From the IMG/VR virus record IMGVR_UViG_3300017714_000095, positions 1 to 30,367 of that record: a stretch of 30,367 bases of DNA. The stretch is one strand, 5' to 3'. The stretch comes from a virus. A program made the translations under genes and the position numbers. Numbering within the stretch: position 1 is the first letter of the stretch; every line of letters starts with the position of its first letter. Shown here in pieces: positions 15,635 through 23,445 of this stretch. Below the pieces are notes generated by a model that saw nothing but the letters and a program-made list of their open reading frames with translations, was not told the origin of the DNA and made no database searches.

Positions 15635-16423
15635 ATGGTAATTGTTTACCAAAGTGGTTATCACGGAAGGAATTCAAAAGTGTACGATAGACGACTAACA
15701 CTACATAGAGGAGTTACTAATCCCCTTACATTTACGTTCAAAAACGAAGATCAGAAGAAGCAGGACGTATCTGCAAAAACTGTAGACACGGGTAATTACT
15801 ATCAATTAGATATTATAGATACTCAATCAAAGAAAGCAGTAATCACAAAAACACTAAAACCAATCGACGATGGAAGCACAGTATCAAAAAAAGGCCAGGC
15901 AGTATGCGAGATATCTGATGGTGATTTATTAGGGTTAGATGCCAAGTTTTACAACTATTCTATAAAAGAAATCAAAGAAGACGGAAGTACGATAGTGACT
16001 TATACAGATACAAGTTATGTTGCAGGCGGCACTATCGAAGTACTAGATGGAGCATATCCGGAGTTTGTGGGTAGTCATGAAACATCAACATTCACACTTA
16101 CTACTGGTCCACTGCCAAGAACATCTTCTGTGATAGACGCAAGACCAGGAATCAACAACAACAAAGCATTACACACAATCCAAGTTTACACAACAAACTT
16201 TACCGGCACATTAAGAGTGCAGGGCACAATGGAAAGCGACACTAACACTACCAATTGGTTTGATATTACCTTAGATGGTCAAGCAAAACCGGGCGTAGAC
16301 TTCAGCAGTTCATCTGCCGTCAACTATTACAACTTCAATGGTGTTTACCAACAAATAAGATTCAGTTGGGGTAACTCATCTGGTAACACTGGTTCAGTTG
16401 ACAAAATACTTTATAGACAGTAA
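15635..16423 (+). CDS. Probable virion structural protein, beta-rich
   Basis: A 262-residue protein rich in Thr, Ser, Asn and Gly with many short alternating strands, typical of tail, baseplate or fibre-associated domains. The start is uncertain: ATG at 15602 adds 11 residues; I prefer the one before VIVYQSGYHGR. Early text such as RLTLHRGVTNPLTFTFKNEDQ suggests an N-terminal beta domain like those of baseplate upper-protein modules. A second half with IQVYTTNFTGTLRVQGTME and VYQQIRFSWGNSSGN has the repetitive texture of carbohydrate-binding or capping domains. Late expression is supported by the CATAAATA box upstream. Family not identified. Confidence 0.6.
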   Translation: MVIVYQSGYHGRNSKVYDRRLTLHRGVTNPLTFTFKNEDQKKQDVSAKTVDTGNYYQLDIIDTQSKKAVITKTLKPIDDGSTVSKKGQAVCEISDGDLLGLDAKFYNYSIKEIKEDGSTIVTYTDTSYVAGGTIEVLDGAYPEFVGSHETSTFTLTTGPLPRTSSVIDARPGINNNKALHTIQVYTTNFTGTLRVQGTMESDTNTTNWFDITLDGQAKPGVDFSSSSAVNYYNFNGVYQQIRFSWGNSSGNTGSVDKILYRQ

Positions 16424-16434
16424 AATAGTAGAAT

Positions 16435-17448
16435 ATGAACCTGATACAGAATACAATTCTGACTTCGTTGCCTAGCGGTAAAAAGAAAACCCCAAGTGGA
16501 TGGATAAGTTTCAATGCACCTTGTTGCATACATAATGGCGAATCGCAGGACAAAAAGAAACGTGGCGGAATCATGACAGGTGTGGACGGCGCCCTATCTT
16601 ATCATTGTTTCAACTGTGGATACAAGACATCATACATAATTGGACGTAGGCTAACACAAAAAATGCGAACCTTGATGGGTTGGCTTGGTATACCAGAAGA
16701 CACAATAAAAAAATTAGCAATAGAGGCCATGAGGGAAGAAGCCTCAGACTTCAAATACGAAAAGAAAAAATTTGTAACATTCAAACACAAGAACCTTCCT
16801 AAAAATTCACACAACCTAGAAGTTTGGTTGGAAAAGTATTTTGCAAAGGACTTAACTGCACCACAATGGGAGAAGATAAACGGATTACTAGATTATCTCA
16901 GAACCAGAGGTATAGGTCCGGATTGGTATGACTTCATGTATTCCCCAGATCAAACCTGGGACGTAGATAAAAGATTATTGATTCCATTTTATTGGAGAGG
17001 TGATATTGTTGGATTTACAGGCAGACTGTTTGACGGATCAGATAAAGTAAAATACTATACCGACGTGCAACCAGGCTATGTGTTCAATATGGACGTACAA
17101 GATTGGTCAAGAAAGTTTGTGTTGGTAACAGAAGGTCCATTTGATGCAATTACCGTTTCTGGAGTCAGCATACTTGGCTCAGAGATAAATGATGTACAAA
17201 GAGAATTGATTAACAATTTAAATCGACAAGTGATAGTTGTTCCTGATAGAGATGCACCAGGAGAAAAGTTGATTAACCAGGCTATAGAATTTGGATGGTC
17301 TGTTGCTTTTCCAGAATGGGAAGATGGAGTTGACGATGTGGCCGATGCTGTGTTAAAATATGGAAGACTATTTACTATACAATCTATACTAAAAAGTACA
17401 GAATCAAGTAAACTAAAAATAGATTTAAAGAGAAAGATGTATGGCTGA
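16435..17448 (+). CDS. DNA primase, gp61-type with zinc ribbon and TOPRIM
   Basis: Makes RNA primers for lagging-strand synthesis together with the adjacent helicase. The 337 residues have an N-terminal zinc ribbon (C30/C31, H33, C58-x2-C61) followed by a linker and a TOPRIM core: EGPFDAI (233-239) with the metal-binding glutamate E233, and VPDRDAPG (269-276) with D271 and D273. T4 gp61 is 342 residues, almost the same length. The gene overlaps the helicase start by 8 nt, matching their physical partnership in the primosome. Confidence 0.92.
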   Translation: MNLIQNTILTSLPSGKKKTPSGWISFNAPCCIHNGESQDKKKRGGIMTGVDGALSYHCFNCGYKTSYIIGRRLTQKMRTLMGWLGIPEDTIKKLAIEAMREEASDFKYEKKKFVTFKHKNLPKNSHNLEVWLEKYFAKDLTAPQWEKINGLLDYLRTRGIGPDWYDFMYSPDQTWDVDKRLLIPFYWRGDIVGFTGRLFDGSDKVKYYTDVQPGYVFNMDVQDWSRKFVLVTEGPFDAITVSGVSILGSEINDVQRELINNLNRQVIVVPDRDAPGEKLINQAIEFGWSVAFPEWEDGVDDVADAVLKYGRLFTIQSILKSTESSKLKIDLKRKMYG

Positions 17449-18913
17449 TTATAAAGATCAACAACCTGAAGCAAAAAACTATTCGTTCGATGTACAAAAG
17501 TTGTATATGGAAATGCTGTTAGCAGATGCCGAATCGTTTGCAAGAGCACAAAATATATTTGAACCAAAAGCATTTGATAGAAAACTGCAACCAATTGCAA
17601 AGTTTATCAAAGAGTATATGGACGAATATAAGGTTATGCCAGAAGTAGAAATAGTAAATGCAGAACACGATATAAAACTTAAAACAGCAAAAGATTTAGA
17701 TCCAGCACACTTCAATTGGTTACTAGACGAGTTTGAAACATTTTGTCGACATAAGGCATTAGAACGTGCAATACTTTCGTCGGCAGATATGTTAGAACGA
17801 GGAGACTATGCACCCGTGGAAGACATGGTCAAAGAAGCAGTGAACGTTGGACTTACAAGAGATTTAGGAACAGATTATTTTGATGATCCTAAAGCAAGGT
17901 TGGAGGCTTTAAAAAACTCCAACGGGCAAATCAGCACAGGGTGGGCCAATTTAGATAAGAAACTGTTTGGTGGATTTAACCGAGGAGAACTAAACATATT
18001 TGCAGGTGGATCAGGTGCCGGCAAAAGTTTATTCTTACAGAATCTTGCAGTTAATTGGTCACTGGCTGGTTTGAATACAGTTTACATATCGTTTGAATTA
18101 AGTGAACAACTTACAGCCATGAGATTAGATGCCATGATGACTAACATTCCAACCAAGAAAGTTTTTCCGGAAATAGATACTGTAGAAATGAAAGTTAAGA
18201 TGCTGGCAAAGAAAGCAGGAAATTTACAAATCAAATACTTGCCAAGTGGCAGTAATGTATTAGATATTAGAACATACCTTAAAGAATTAGAGCTGAAAAC
18301 AAAAAAGAAAATAGATTGTATATTGATAGACTATTTGGATCTCATGATGCCAAAATCAAAAAGAATATCCCCGGCAGATTTGTTTATCAAAGACAAGTAT
18401 GTTTCTGAAGAACTTAGAAATTTAGTTGTGGAAAAACAATGTATACTGGCAACAGCATCACAGTTGAACAGGGCCAGTGTTGAAGAGATAGAGTTTGATC
18501 ACTCTCACATATCAGGTGGACTATCCAAGATACAAACTGCTGACAACGTGATAGGTATATTCACGAGTAGGGCAATGAAGGAACGTGGCAGATATCAGAT
18601 ACAGTTCATGAAGACTAGAAGTAGTTCTGGTGTTGGACAGAAAGTAGACTTGGAGTTTGATGTGGACAGTTTGAGAATAAGAGACCTAGATGAGGAAGAA
18701 TCACAAAGTTATAATCAGCAAAGCAAAAATAAAATATACGATTCGTTAAAGCAGACGTCTAAAGTATCAGCATCAGATGGCACGCCAAAAAATACTGGTC
18801 CGGGTGTCCCTGATCCTACAAAAGGAGACACAATAGGCAAGGTCAAGGCCACAGTAGAAGGTGGAAAACTGAGACAACTTTTAAACGAACTCCATTCAGA
18901 CGAAGAACAATAA
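17441..18913 (+). CDS. Replicative DNA helicase, gp41/DnaB-type
   Basis: Hexameric 5'-3' helicase moving with the replication fork and coupled to primase. The 490 residues match T4 gp41 (475) in size. The P-loop is GGSGAGKS (189-196), Walker B is CILIDYLDLM (293-302), and a later Gln-containing ATASQLNRASVEEI plus RSSSGVGQK fits the DnaB H3 and H4 motifs. The N-terminal ~150 residues are helical, as in the DnaB N-terminal domain. After residue 430 there is a low-complexity tail with Gly, Pro, Ser and Asp that probably protrudes. Confidence 0.92.
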   Translation: MADYKDQQPEAKNYSFDVQKLYMEMLLADAESFARAQNIFEPKAFDRKLQPIAKFIKEYMDEYKVMPEVEIVNAEHDIKLKTAKDLDPAHFNWLLDEFETFCRHKALERAILSSADMLERGDYAPVEDMVKEAVNVGLTRDLGTDYFDDPKARLEALKNSNGQISTGWANLDKKLFGGFNRGELNIFAGGSGAGKSLFLQNLAVNWSLAGLNTVYISFELSEQLTAMRLDAMMTNIPTKKVFPEIDTVEMKVKMLAKKAGNLQIKYLPSGSNVLDIRTYLKELELKTKKKIDCILIDYLDLMMPKSKRISPADLFIKDKYVSEELRNLVVEKQCILATASQLNRASVEEIEFDHSHISGGLSKIQTADNVIGIFTSRAMKERGRYQIQFMKTRSSSGVGQKVDLEFDVDSLRIRDLDEEESQSYNQQSKNKIYDSLKQTSKVSASDGTPKNTGPGVPDPTKGDTIGKVKATVEGGKLRQLLNELHSDEEQ

Positions 18914-19028
18914 CCAAAAGGCGTAAAGCGTAAATTACCAAAAATGCGTTAATTAAGAAATACGCGAAGCGTAAAAATGCGTAAAGACGGCCTGCCCTTT
19001 TGAACTGACCGCCTAAACGTTTGTCGGA
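18914..19028. repeat. Short intergenic region with repeated GCGTAAA
   Basis: In 115 bases the heptamer GCGTAAA occurs four times (two near-tandem at the left, two more after about 40 bases), with a related GCGTTAATT. No gene or clear hairpin terminator is visible. The role is unknown; it may be a small regulatory or recombination site. Confidence 0.4.
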
Positions 19029-19397
19029 TTAGAACTTAAATTTGAATCCAACTGTTGTGTCGGTGTGGTCTAAATTCACATCAAAGTCTGACTGACTATA
19101 AATGGAAATTTTTTCGTTTAAACCTTTTGAGAAATCTAATTCAAAAGAATCAAACGTAGCGTCTAGACTATTGTCTACCGAGTAGTTTACACCTGATGTA
19201 CCAGTTATTCCTAACGGTAAACCAACTGACGAATCCAAATACATCTTGTTAGTATTTGCTTCTAGTTTCTTCTCAGCACCAAACGTGAAATCCACATCTG
19301 CCGCCTCTGCTGGAGCAGGTTTGAACACCCACCCTAGTACTCCTAGTGCTATAATAATAGCCACACCTAGGCCTACTTTTTTCTTTGTCATTTTCAT
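19029..19397 (-). CDS. Small secreted outer-membrane-barrel-like protein
   Basis: A 122-residue protein with a clear signal peptide: basic start (MKMTKKK), a hydrophobic stretch to WVF, and a probable cleavage at AEA-AD near residue 33. The mature part alternates hydrophobic and polar residues (LDSSVGLPLG, FDSFELDFSKG) and ends in GFKFKF. Its last residue is phenylalanine, the usual C-terminal signal for BAM-inserted outer-membrane proteins. About 90 mature residues would give only a few strands, so a small or oligomeric barrel is implied. A good GGAG ribosome site precedes the ATG. It could alter the host surface or block superinfection; that is inference. Confidence 0.65.
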   Translation of the reverse strand: MKMTKKKVGLGVAIIIALGVLGWVFKPAPAEAADVDFTFGAEKKLEANTNKMYLDSSVGLPLGITGTSGVNYSVDNSLDATFDSFELDFSKGLNEKISIYSQSDFDVNLDHTDTTVGFKFKF

Positions 19398-19468
19398 TAA
19401 CTTTTCTCCTTTTGTGATGTTTAATGAATTGCGATTGCCGGCCGACAACCGCTCTGGATTGTAGCACT

Positions 19469-19476
19469 TATTTATT
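19469..19476 (-). promoter_or_regulatory. Late-promoter box upstream of barrel-like gene
   Basis: On the minus strand AATAAATA, about 70 nt before the ATG of the small outer-membrane-like gene, leaving a leader that holds an AAAGGAG ribosome site. Here the leader is conventional, unlike the close boxes elsewhere. Confidence 0.4.
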
Positions 19477-19564
19477 GGTAATAGCAACCTATAATTGTAA
19501 TGATGGTAAAAAAAATGCACACCCCATGAAACAGATAATTACAAGTAACAATGAGGAACCAACG

Positions 19565-19747
19565 ATGGGAATACACTACGACTACAAAAGCACCAGAGGT
19601 GACCGGAAGATGCGTAAGCAGGCAGAAAAGGAAGCTCGTAGACTGGCCAAGAAGAAGGCACAGGTAGACAAGCCCACAAGCACCGTGCCCGAGGACGTGG
19701 TGCTGACCATGGACATGATCACAGATCCCAATCTCACAAATGATTAA
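19565..19747 (+). CDS. Small charged protein before the radical SAM gene
   Basis: Sixty residues beginning MGIHYDYKSTRGDRKMRKQA and rich in Lys, Arg and Ala, with a likely basic helix, then a linker and acidic end (VLTMDMITDPNLTND). I chose this ATG because GAGGA stands 7 nt upstream; an in-frame ATG 39 bases earlier is possible. It overlaps the radical SAM gene by 8 nt and so may be its partner. Function unknown. Confidence 0.6.
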   Translation: MGIHYDYKSTRGDRKMRKQAEKEARRLAKKKAQVDKPTSTVPEDVVLTMDMITDPNLTND

Positions 19748-20735
19748 TCAACGACTGTTCACACACTACAACATAGACACTGCCAAGGACCTGGCCATAC
19801 CCACCACGTGTGCGAGGCCCTATGACACACTGCTGATAGACAGTTGGGGCAGTTGCTTTGTGTGTGAGTGCCAGGCCTGGTTGCCGCAGAGCGTGGGCAA
19901 CCTACACAGGAACACCATACCGGAGATATTGAACAGTGCCATGACACGTGAGATGCAGGACAGCGTCACGGACGGCACCTACAGGTACTGCAACAATCAT
20001 CAGTGCATGTACATCAAGAAAGGCGACATAAGGCCAGTGACACAGGGCAGGGCTCTGCAACATCTCAGGTTGGCCATAGACGACAGTTGCAATCTCAGTT
20101 GTCCCAGTTGCAGGCAGAGTAAGATATTTCTCAAGTCGGGCAAGATGTTTGATATGCGTATGCGTCTGGTGGACAGATTGATACAGTTCCTCGAACAGAG
20201 ATCAGATCCTTTGAAGATACACATAGGCAGTGATGGAGATCCGTTCGCCAGTCTGATCTACAGGAGATTCATGAGGAAGGTTCCGGATCTGGATAATCTA
20301 TCCTACAGTTTTCAGACCAACGGACTGTTGATCAAACAGATGTACCCCAGGGTACGAAACATATTCGAGAAGTTACACACTCTCAACATCAGCATCGACG
20401 GTGCCAGCAAATCCACCTATGAGACACTGAGGCGTGGTGGCAGTTGGAAAAAGATCAACGATAACCTGCAGTTCGTGGCAGGACTCAAACACAGGCACGG
20501 ATTTAAATTGGAACTGCACATGGTTGTACAGGCTAGCAACTGGCACGAGATGATGGACATGTGTGAATTGGGATCCAGCATTGGTGCGGACCATGTTGTT
20601 CTCAACAGGATAGAGAACTGGCAGACTTATGGCGATTTCAACAAACACAGGGTTCCTGACACAGCAGATGTCAGACAGCTCTTGGATCAAGTGGACTCAC
20701 ATCCATTGAGTGTGACTTGGTCAAGACTTAATTGA
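19740..20735 (+). CDS. Radical SAM enzyme with N-terminal Cys-rich auxiliary region
   Basis: Predicted iron-sulfur enzyme that uses S-adenosylmethionine to start radical chemistry. The core motif is CNLSCPSC (C117, C121, C124). Before it lie extra cysteines (C24, C39, C42, C44, C84, C89) in GSCFVCECQAWLPQSVGNL and YRYCNNHQC, a layout like SPASM/twitch domains that hold auxiliary Fe-S clusters, but unusually placed at the N-terminus. The NLSISIDGASKSTYETLRRGG segment is the usual beta-5 region of SPASM-type proteins. Such enzymes often modify peptides. It is convergent with a second radical SAM gene. Confidence 0.85.
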   Translation: MINQRLFTHYNIDTAKDLAIPTTCARPYDTLLIDSWGSCFVCECQAWLPQSVGNLHRNTIPEILNSAMTREMQDSVTDGTYRYCNNHQCMYIKKGDIRPVTQGRALQHLRLAIDDSCNLSCPSCRQSKIFLKSGKMFDMRMRLVDRLIQFLEQRSDPLKIHIGSDGDPFASLIYRRFMRKVPDLDNLSYSFQTNGLLIKQMYPRVRNIFEKLHTLNISIDGASKSTYETLRRGGSWKKINDNLQFVAGLKHRHGFKLELHMVVQASNWHEMMDMCELGSSIGADHVVLNRIENWQTYGDFNKHRVPDTADVRQLLDQVDSHPLSVTWSRLN

Positions 20736-21852
20736 TAGTATTATAGACCTTCATAATTTTGGCTAGCTCTTCCGGTGTACGAGCCTTTGGCGCACAGGTG
20801 CCGCAGTGGCAATGTGTCTGGGCACAGGTCAGCACCGGCACAGTATTGGTCTCCTGTATCTGCTTTCGTATTTTGTCTGTGTACTGATCCATTGTTTGTA
20901 TGTTTGCTATGGGACCAAGTTTTCCATCCAATCTCACTCTGCAATCCTTGTTTGTGTAATATGTGCCAACGACTGTGTTTGCAAATATAAAAAACTGATT
21001 GGCCGAACAGGTCCAACCTTTGTAACCTTCCGGACCACGTGGCACAAGAGTCTGAGGAGACTTGAACTCTCTGTTTGTACACAACGGACGTGCACCACAG
21101 CAGGCTCTCATCTTACTGACTGTGAGTTTTTCTCCGGGCTTCAGAGAATCTAATTCATCACTGCCGAAGAACTCTGCCAGCTCTTGTATCTGTGTTTCGC
21201 TGTATGTTCCCAGTTTGCCATCCAGCAACCTAGGTCTGGAACGCAGTTTGTTTTCCTTACACCATCTAGCGAACTCCAGGCATTCTTGCCAGTAGTCTTT
21301 GTGTGGATACATCAACACAACAATATCATGCTCCTTGTCTATGTCAACGAGATGTTGTAGGTTGGCTCGGAATAATTTTTTTAGTTTTTGCGGGCCTTGG
21401 GTATGATAACTCATTGTCACGCCTTCCATGTGGCTGACAATAGTTTTCCAATTTTTTTCTGTTGCTGTGCCATTGGTTGTCAGTCTCCTTCTCAATCGCC
21501 AACGGTCCTTGTATTGCTCAAACTCCCTGGTTGTCGCTTCCGCCAACTGAACAAACTGCGGATGGAACACTGCCTCACCTCCGTACATATTCATGATGGC
21601 ATCTTTGAGACGATCCTTCTTCTTCATCATCATTACATCCGTGTATGCATACAGTTGCTTCAACATACCAAGACATCTATCATAGTCAGGGTGTGGTATG
21701 CTGTTGTTGTGACCATGCATTCCGATGTCGCAATAGCTACAATCATAGTTGCACTTCAAGGTCACCAACCAATCTATCAGTATTCCCAATTTTGAGGCGG
21801 GCAGATAGGCCGGCTCTATGGAGTTCAATTTATCAAATGACGTGCATGGCAT
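20728..21852 (-). CDS. Second radical SAM protein
   Basis: A 374-residue protein with the motif CNYDCSYC (C34, C38, C41) close to the N-terminus, followed by MNMYGGEAVFHP (88-98), the GGE motif that helps bind SAM. Several cysteines cluster further on (ACCGARPLC, then THCHCGTC near the C-terminus), compatible with additional Fe-S clusters in a SPASM-like tail. Its substrate is unknown. It overlaps the convergent radical SAM gene by 8 nt and its ATG stands 5 nt after an ATTAAATA box with no ribosome site. Confidence 0.85.
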   Translation of the reverse strand: MPCTSFDKLNSIEPAYLPASKLGILIDWLVTLKCNYDCSYCDIGMHGHNNSIPHPDYDRCLGMLKQLYAYTDVMMMKKKDRLKDAIMNMYGGEAVFHPQFVQLAEATTREFEQYKDRWRLRRRLTTNGTATEKNWKTIVSHMEGVTMSYHTQGPQKLKKLFRANLQHLVDIDKEHDIVVLMYPHKDYWQECLEFARWCKENKLRSRPRLLDGKLGTYSETQIQELAEFFGSDELDSLKPGEKLTVSKMRACCGARPLCTNREFKSPQTLVPRGPEGYKGWTCSANQFFIFANTVVGTYYTNKDCRVRLDGKLGPIANIQTMDQYTDKIRKQIQETNTVPVLTCAQTHCHCGTCAPKARTPEELAKIMKVYNTIN

Positions 21853-21857
21853 ACTGG

Positions 21858-21865
21858 TATTTAAT
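21858..21865 (-). promoter_or_regulatory. Late-like box 5 nt before radical SAM ATG
   Basis: The minus strand reads ATTAAATA-CCAGT-ATG. No Shine-Dalgarno sequence is seen between box and ATG, so a leaderless transcript is expected if this box is active. Confidence 0.5.
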
Positions 21866-21885
21866 GGTGCAAAATTGCTGAAGAT

Positions 21886-22566
21886 TTATTTTAATTGATG
21901 TTTGAATTTGGCCAGAAACATACTAGCAAACTGTTTATGATGCTCCACACCATAATGTTTTCCATCTTTGGCCACACTATGTCTTGTGATTGATTCCCTC
22001 TGTGATCCTTCTCCTAGATAGTGATCCCACACAGGCCAACATCTCTTGATCGTGGTTTCGTTGAAGACATTTGATGTTTGGGGCAGATCATACACATCTT
22101 GTGCAAAACAATGAAACACCTTTGCGTCTGTTTTCTCTGCAAACTTTTCCACAAAGAATACATTTTTCAAAAAGTTATTTCGGTCGGTGTCTTCTGTCTC
22201 GGTTCCAAGTTCTGAATTGTCACTGGTAAGACTCTGCGGGTATAGATCTAATCTTTCTCTTCTGCTCCATGCTGGCCAACATGCTATTATGATTTCCGGA
22301 AACAGCACTTTTTCACTTCCGTGTAGTATCCGTACCATTTTGTCTGCACTTGCTCCCGGCTGTCCTAGATTCCAGTAACGTAATCTTTCTGTGTTGTGTT
22401 GTGAAAGGAAATGTACCCAGTGTTCGTTGTCTTCCAGGCCTTCGCCGTATGTGTGAGAACACCCAAGCACCACAACATTTTTTTTGCCCTCAGGCATAGG
22501 AACCCAACTGGGGCATCTGTAATCACCTTCTGGTAGTTCTGTATCTGTGTAAAAGCCAAACTTCAT
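21886..22566 (-). CDS. SGNH-like hydrolase, second copy
   Basis: A 226-residue protein with the SGNH block I VVLGCSHTYGEG (32-43, nucleophile candidate S37) and block II-like NLGQPGASAD (66-75, with Gly and Asn for the oxyanion hole). A C-terminal DGKHYGVEHHKQF supplies candidate acid and base residues. It may be an esterase or acetyl-sugar-modifying enzyme. It differs clearly from the SGNH protein in the glycan island, so they are not recent duplicates. The start is placed 5 nt after ATTAAGTA. Confidence 0.75.
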   Translation of the reverse strand: MKFGFYTDTELPEGDYRCPSWVPMPEGKKNVVVLGCSHTYGEGLEDNEHWVHFLSQHNTERLRYWNLGQPGASADKMVRILHGSEKVLFPEIIIACWPAWSRRERLDLYPQSLTSDNSELGTETEDTDRNNFLKNVFFVEKFAEKTDAKVFHCFAQDVYDLPQTSNVFNETTIKRCWPVWDHYLGEGSQRESITRHSVAKDGKHYGVEHHKQFASMFLAKFKHQLK

Positions 22567-22571
22567 ATCAA

Positions 22572-22579
22572 TACTTAAT
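22572..22579 (-). promoter_or_regulatory. Late-like box 5 nt before SGNH-like ATG
   Basis: Minus strand ATTAAGTA-TTGAT-ATG, a one-base variant of the ATTAAATA box with the same 5-nt gap. No Shine-Dalgarno sequence. Confidence 0.4.
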
Positions 22580-22587
22580 CGCTGGAT

Positions 22588-22662
22588 TGGTAGTCCCTAG
22601 GAGAATCGAACTCCTCTTTGCGAGATGAAAACCCGCTGTCCTAACCGATAGACGAAGGGACC
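22588..22662 (-). tRNA. tRNA-Glu (anticodon TTC)
   Basis: Cloverleaf read from the reverse complement: acceptor GGTCCCT pairs with AGGGACT, anticodon stem GCGGG/CTCGC closes a loop TTTTCAT with anticodon TTC, and the T arm AGGAG-TTCGATT-CTCCT is intact. The CCA end is encoded. It reads codons GAA and GAG. The first base pair is G-T, a small departure from the usual G-C. Confidence 0.93.
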
Positions 22663-22738
22663 AACTGTTGTGATACCAAAATCACCAAAAACACCAACAT
22701 TACCAAAATACTTGTTGAGTAGTTCGTTTCGTGTTATA
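22663..22738. other. Spacer between the two tRNA genes
   Basis: A short AT-rich stretch holding several ACCAA- and TTACCAAAA-like words (from about 22674 to 22710) resembling, but not identical to, the TACCAA/TTACCA sites at the right end of the window. No gene is visible. Confidence 0.35.
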
Positions 22739-22814
22739 TGGTGCCGCTTCACGGATTCGAACCGCGGACCTACTGATTACAAATCAGTTGCTCTACCAAC
22801 TGAGCTAAAGCGGC
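22739..22814 (-). tRNA. tRNA-Thr (anticodon TGT)
   Basis: Cloverleaf on the reverse complement: acceptor GCCGCTT/AAGCGGC, D arm GCTC-AGTTGGTA-GAGC, anticodon stem ACTGA/TCAGT with loop TTTGTAA and anticodon TGT, T arm CGCGG-TTCGAAT-CCGTG. The CCA end is encoded. It reads ACA and ACG. Both tRNAs have an encoded CCA. Confidence 0.95.
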
Positions 22815-22966
22815 GTCACAGTAATTATATTACACGATAAACCCGTCGTAGTCTACCTTTTAAACGCACATAGATGCACGTACACGCATGGTAAAGTACA
22901 TCCAGGAGTAGTTATACATTTGAAGAAATTACCAGTAAAGTATGTAGATTTTGCAGGTCAGCCATG

Positions 22967-22994
22967 TTGACAATGCATAAATATTTTGTATAAT
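22967..22994 (+). promoter_or_regulatory. Perfect sigma70 promoter with embedded late box
   Basis: TTGACA (22967-22972), 16-bp spacer, TATAAT (22989-22994), followed 6 nt later by ATG. The spacer contains CATAAATA (22976-22983), a T4-late-like box, so one site may serve both early and late transcription. The sigma70 start would fall on the A of the ATG; the late start would lie about 11 nt upstream. Confidence 0.7.
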
Positions 22995-23000
22995 ATTATT

Positions 23001-23186
23001 ATGAGAGACACAAAACTATTACAGACATATCGCACAAAACAGATGCGTGAACAAAAAGAGAGGCAACTGCAAAGACACCTGCGTAAAGAAGTAGAGACGG
23101 GTGCGAGTGGAACTCAAAAGTATGTAATAAAGTCAGGTACCAATGCCGGGAAGATCGCAGAAGGCTTCCAAAAAACCCAATCATAA
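23001..23186 (+). CDS. Small basic protein, 61 residues
   Basis: Begins MRDTKLLQTYRTKQMREQKE and continues as a highly charged, probably helical protein with a glycine-containing tail (GASGTQKYVIKSGTNAGK). No ribosome site is present, but a strong promoter ends directly before the ATG, supporting this start over the TTG 15 bases upstream. No family recognised. Confidence 0.6.
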   Translation: MRDTKLLQTYRTKQMREQKERQLQRHLRKEVETGASGTQKYVIKSGTNAGKIAEGFQKTQS

Positions 23187-23229
23187 ACACACGTTAAATA
23201 AACACAACAACCGGTAGTAAATAATTCAC

Positions 23230-23445
23230 ATGAATAAAGAATTCGAAAGGTATCTTATTGTTTTTCTATTGTTGATATTGATAGGAATGTCTGGCTGTGT
23301 GAAGAAACACATAGAAGCAGATCATCCTAAACAACCAACTACATTAGATACTATTACAAAACTAGATGCTATTGCAAATGTGTTAGGATGTATGTTTGAT
23401 CCTGCACCGTGTCAAAAACAAAAAGAAAAGGAAATGAAAAAATGA
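23230..23445 (+). CDS. Putative lipoprotein
   Basis: A 71-residue protein with a hydrophobic N-terminal segment (YLIVFLLLILIGMSGC) ending in a lipobox-like cysteine (C22), followed by a polar tail rich in Lys, Asp and Pro. It fits a membrane-anchored lipoprotein exported to the periplasm. Its stop overlaps the next ATG in an ATGA. Small phage lipoproteins include o-spanins in lysis modules, but no paired i-spanin is obvious. Confidence 0.65.
   Translation: MNKEFERYLIVFLLLILIGMSGCVKKHIEADHPKQPTTLDTITKLDAIANVLGCMFDPAPCQKQKEKEMKK

Noticed and set aside
17076-17600. Leftward 174-codon frame across the primase/helicase junction
   Set aside because: It is antisense to two well-supported replication genes and its sequence has no motif, only Phe/Leu/Ser-rich antisense composition.
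22815-22985. Further genes between tRNA-Thr and the next promoter
   Set aside because: Only frames under 20 codons without ribosome sites; treated as a regulatory stretch.
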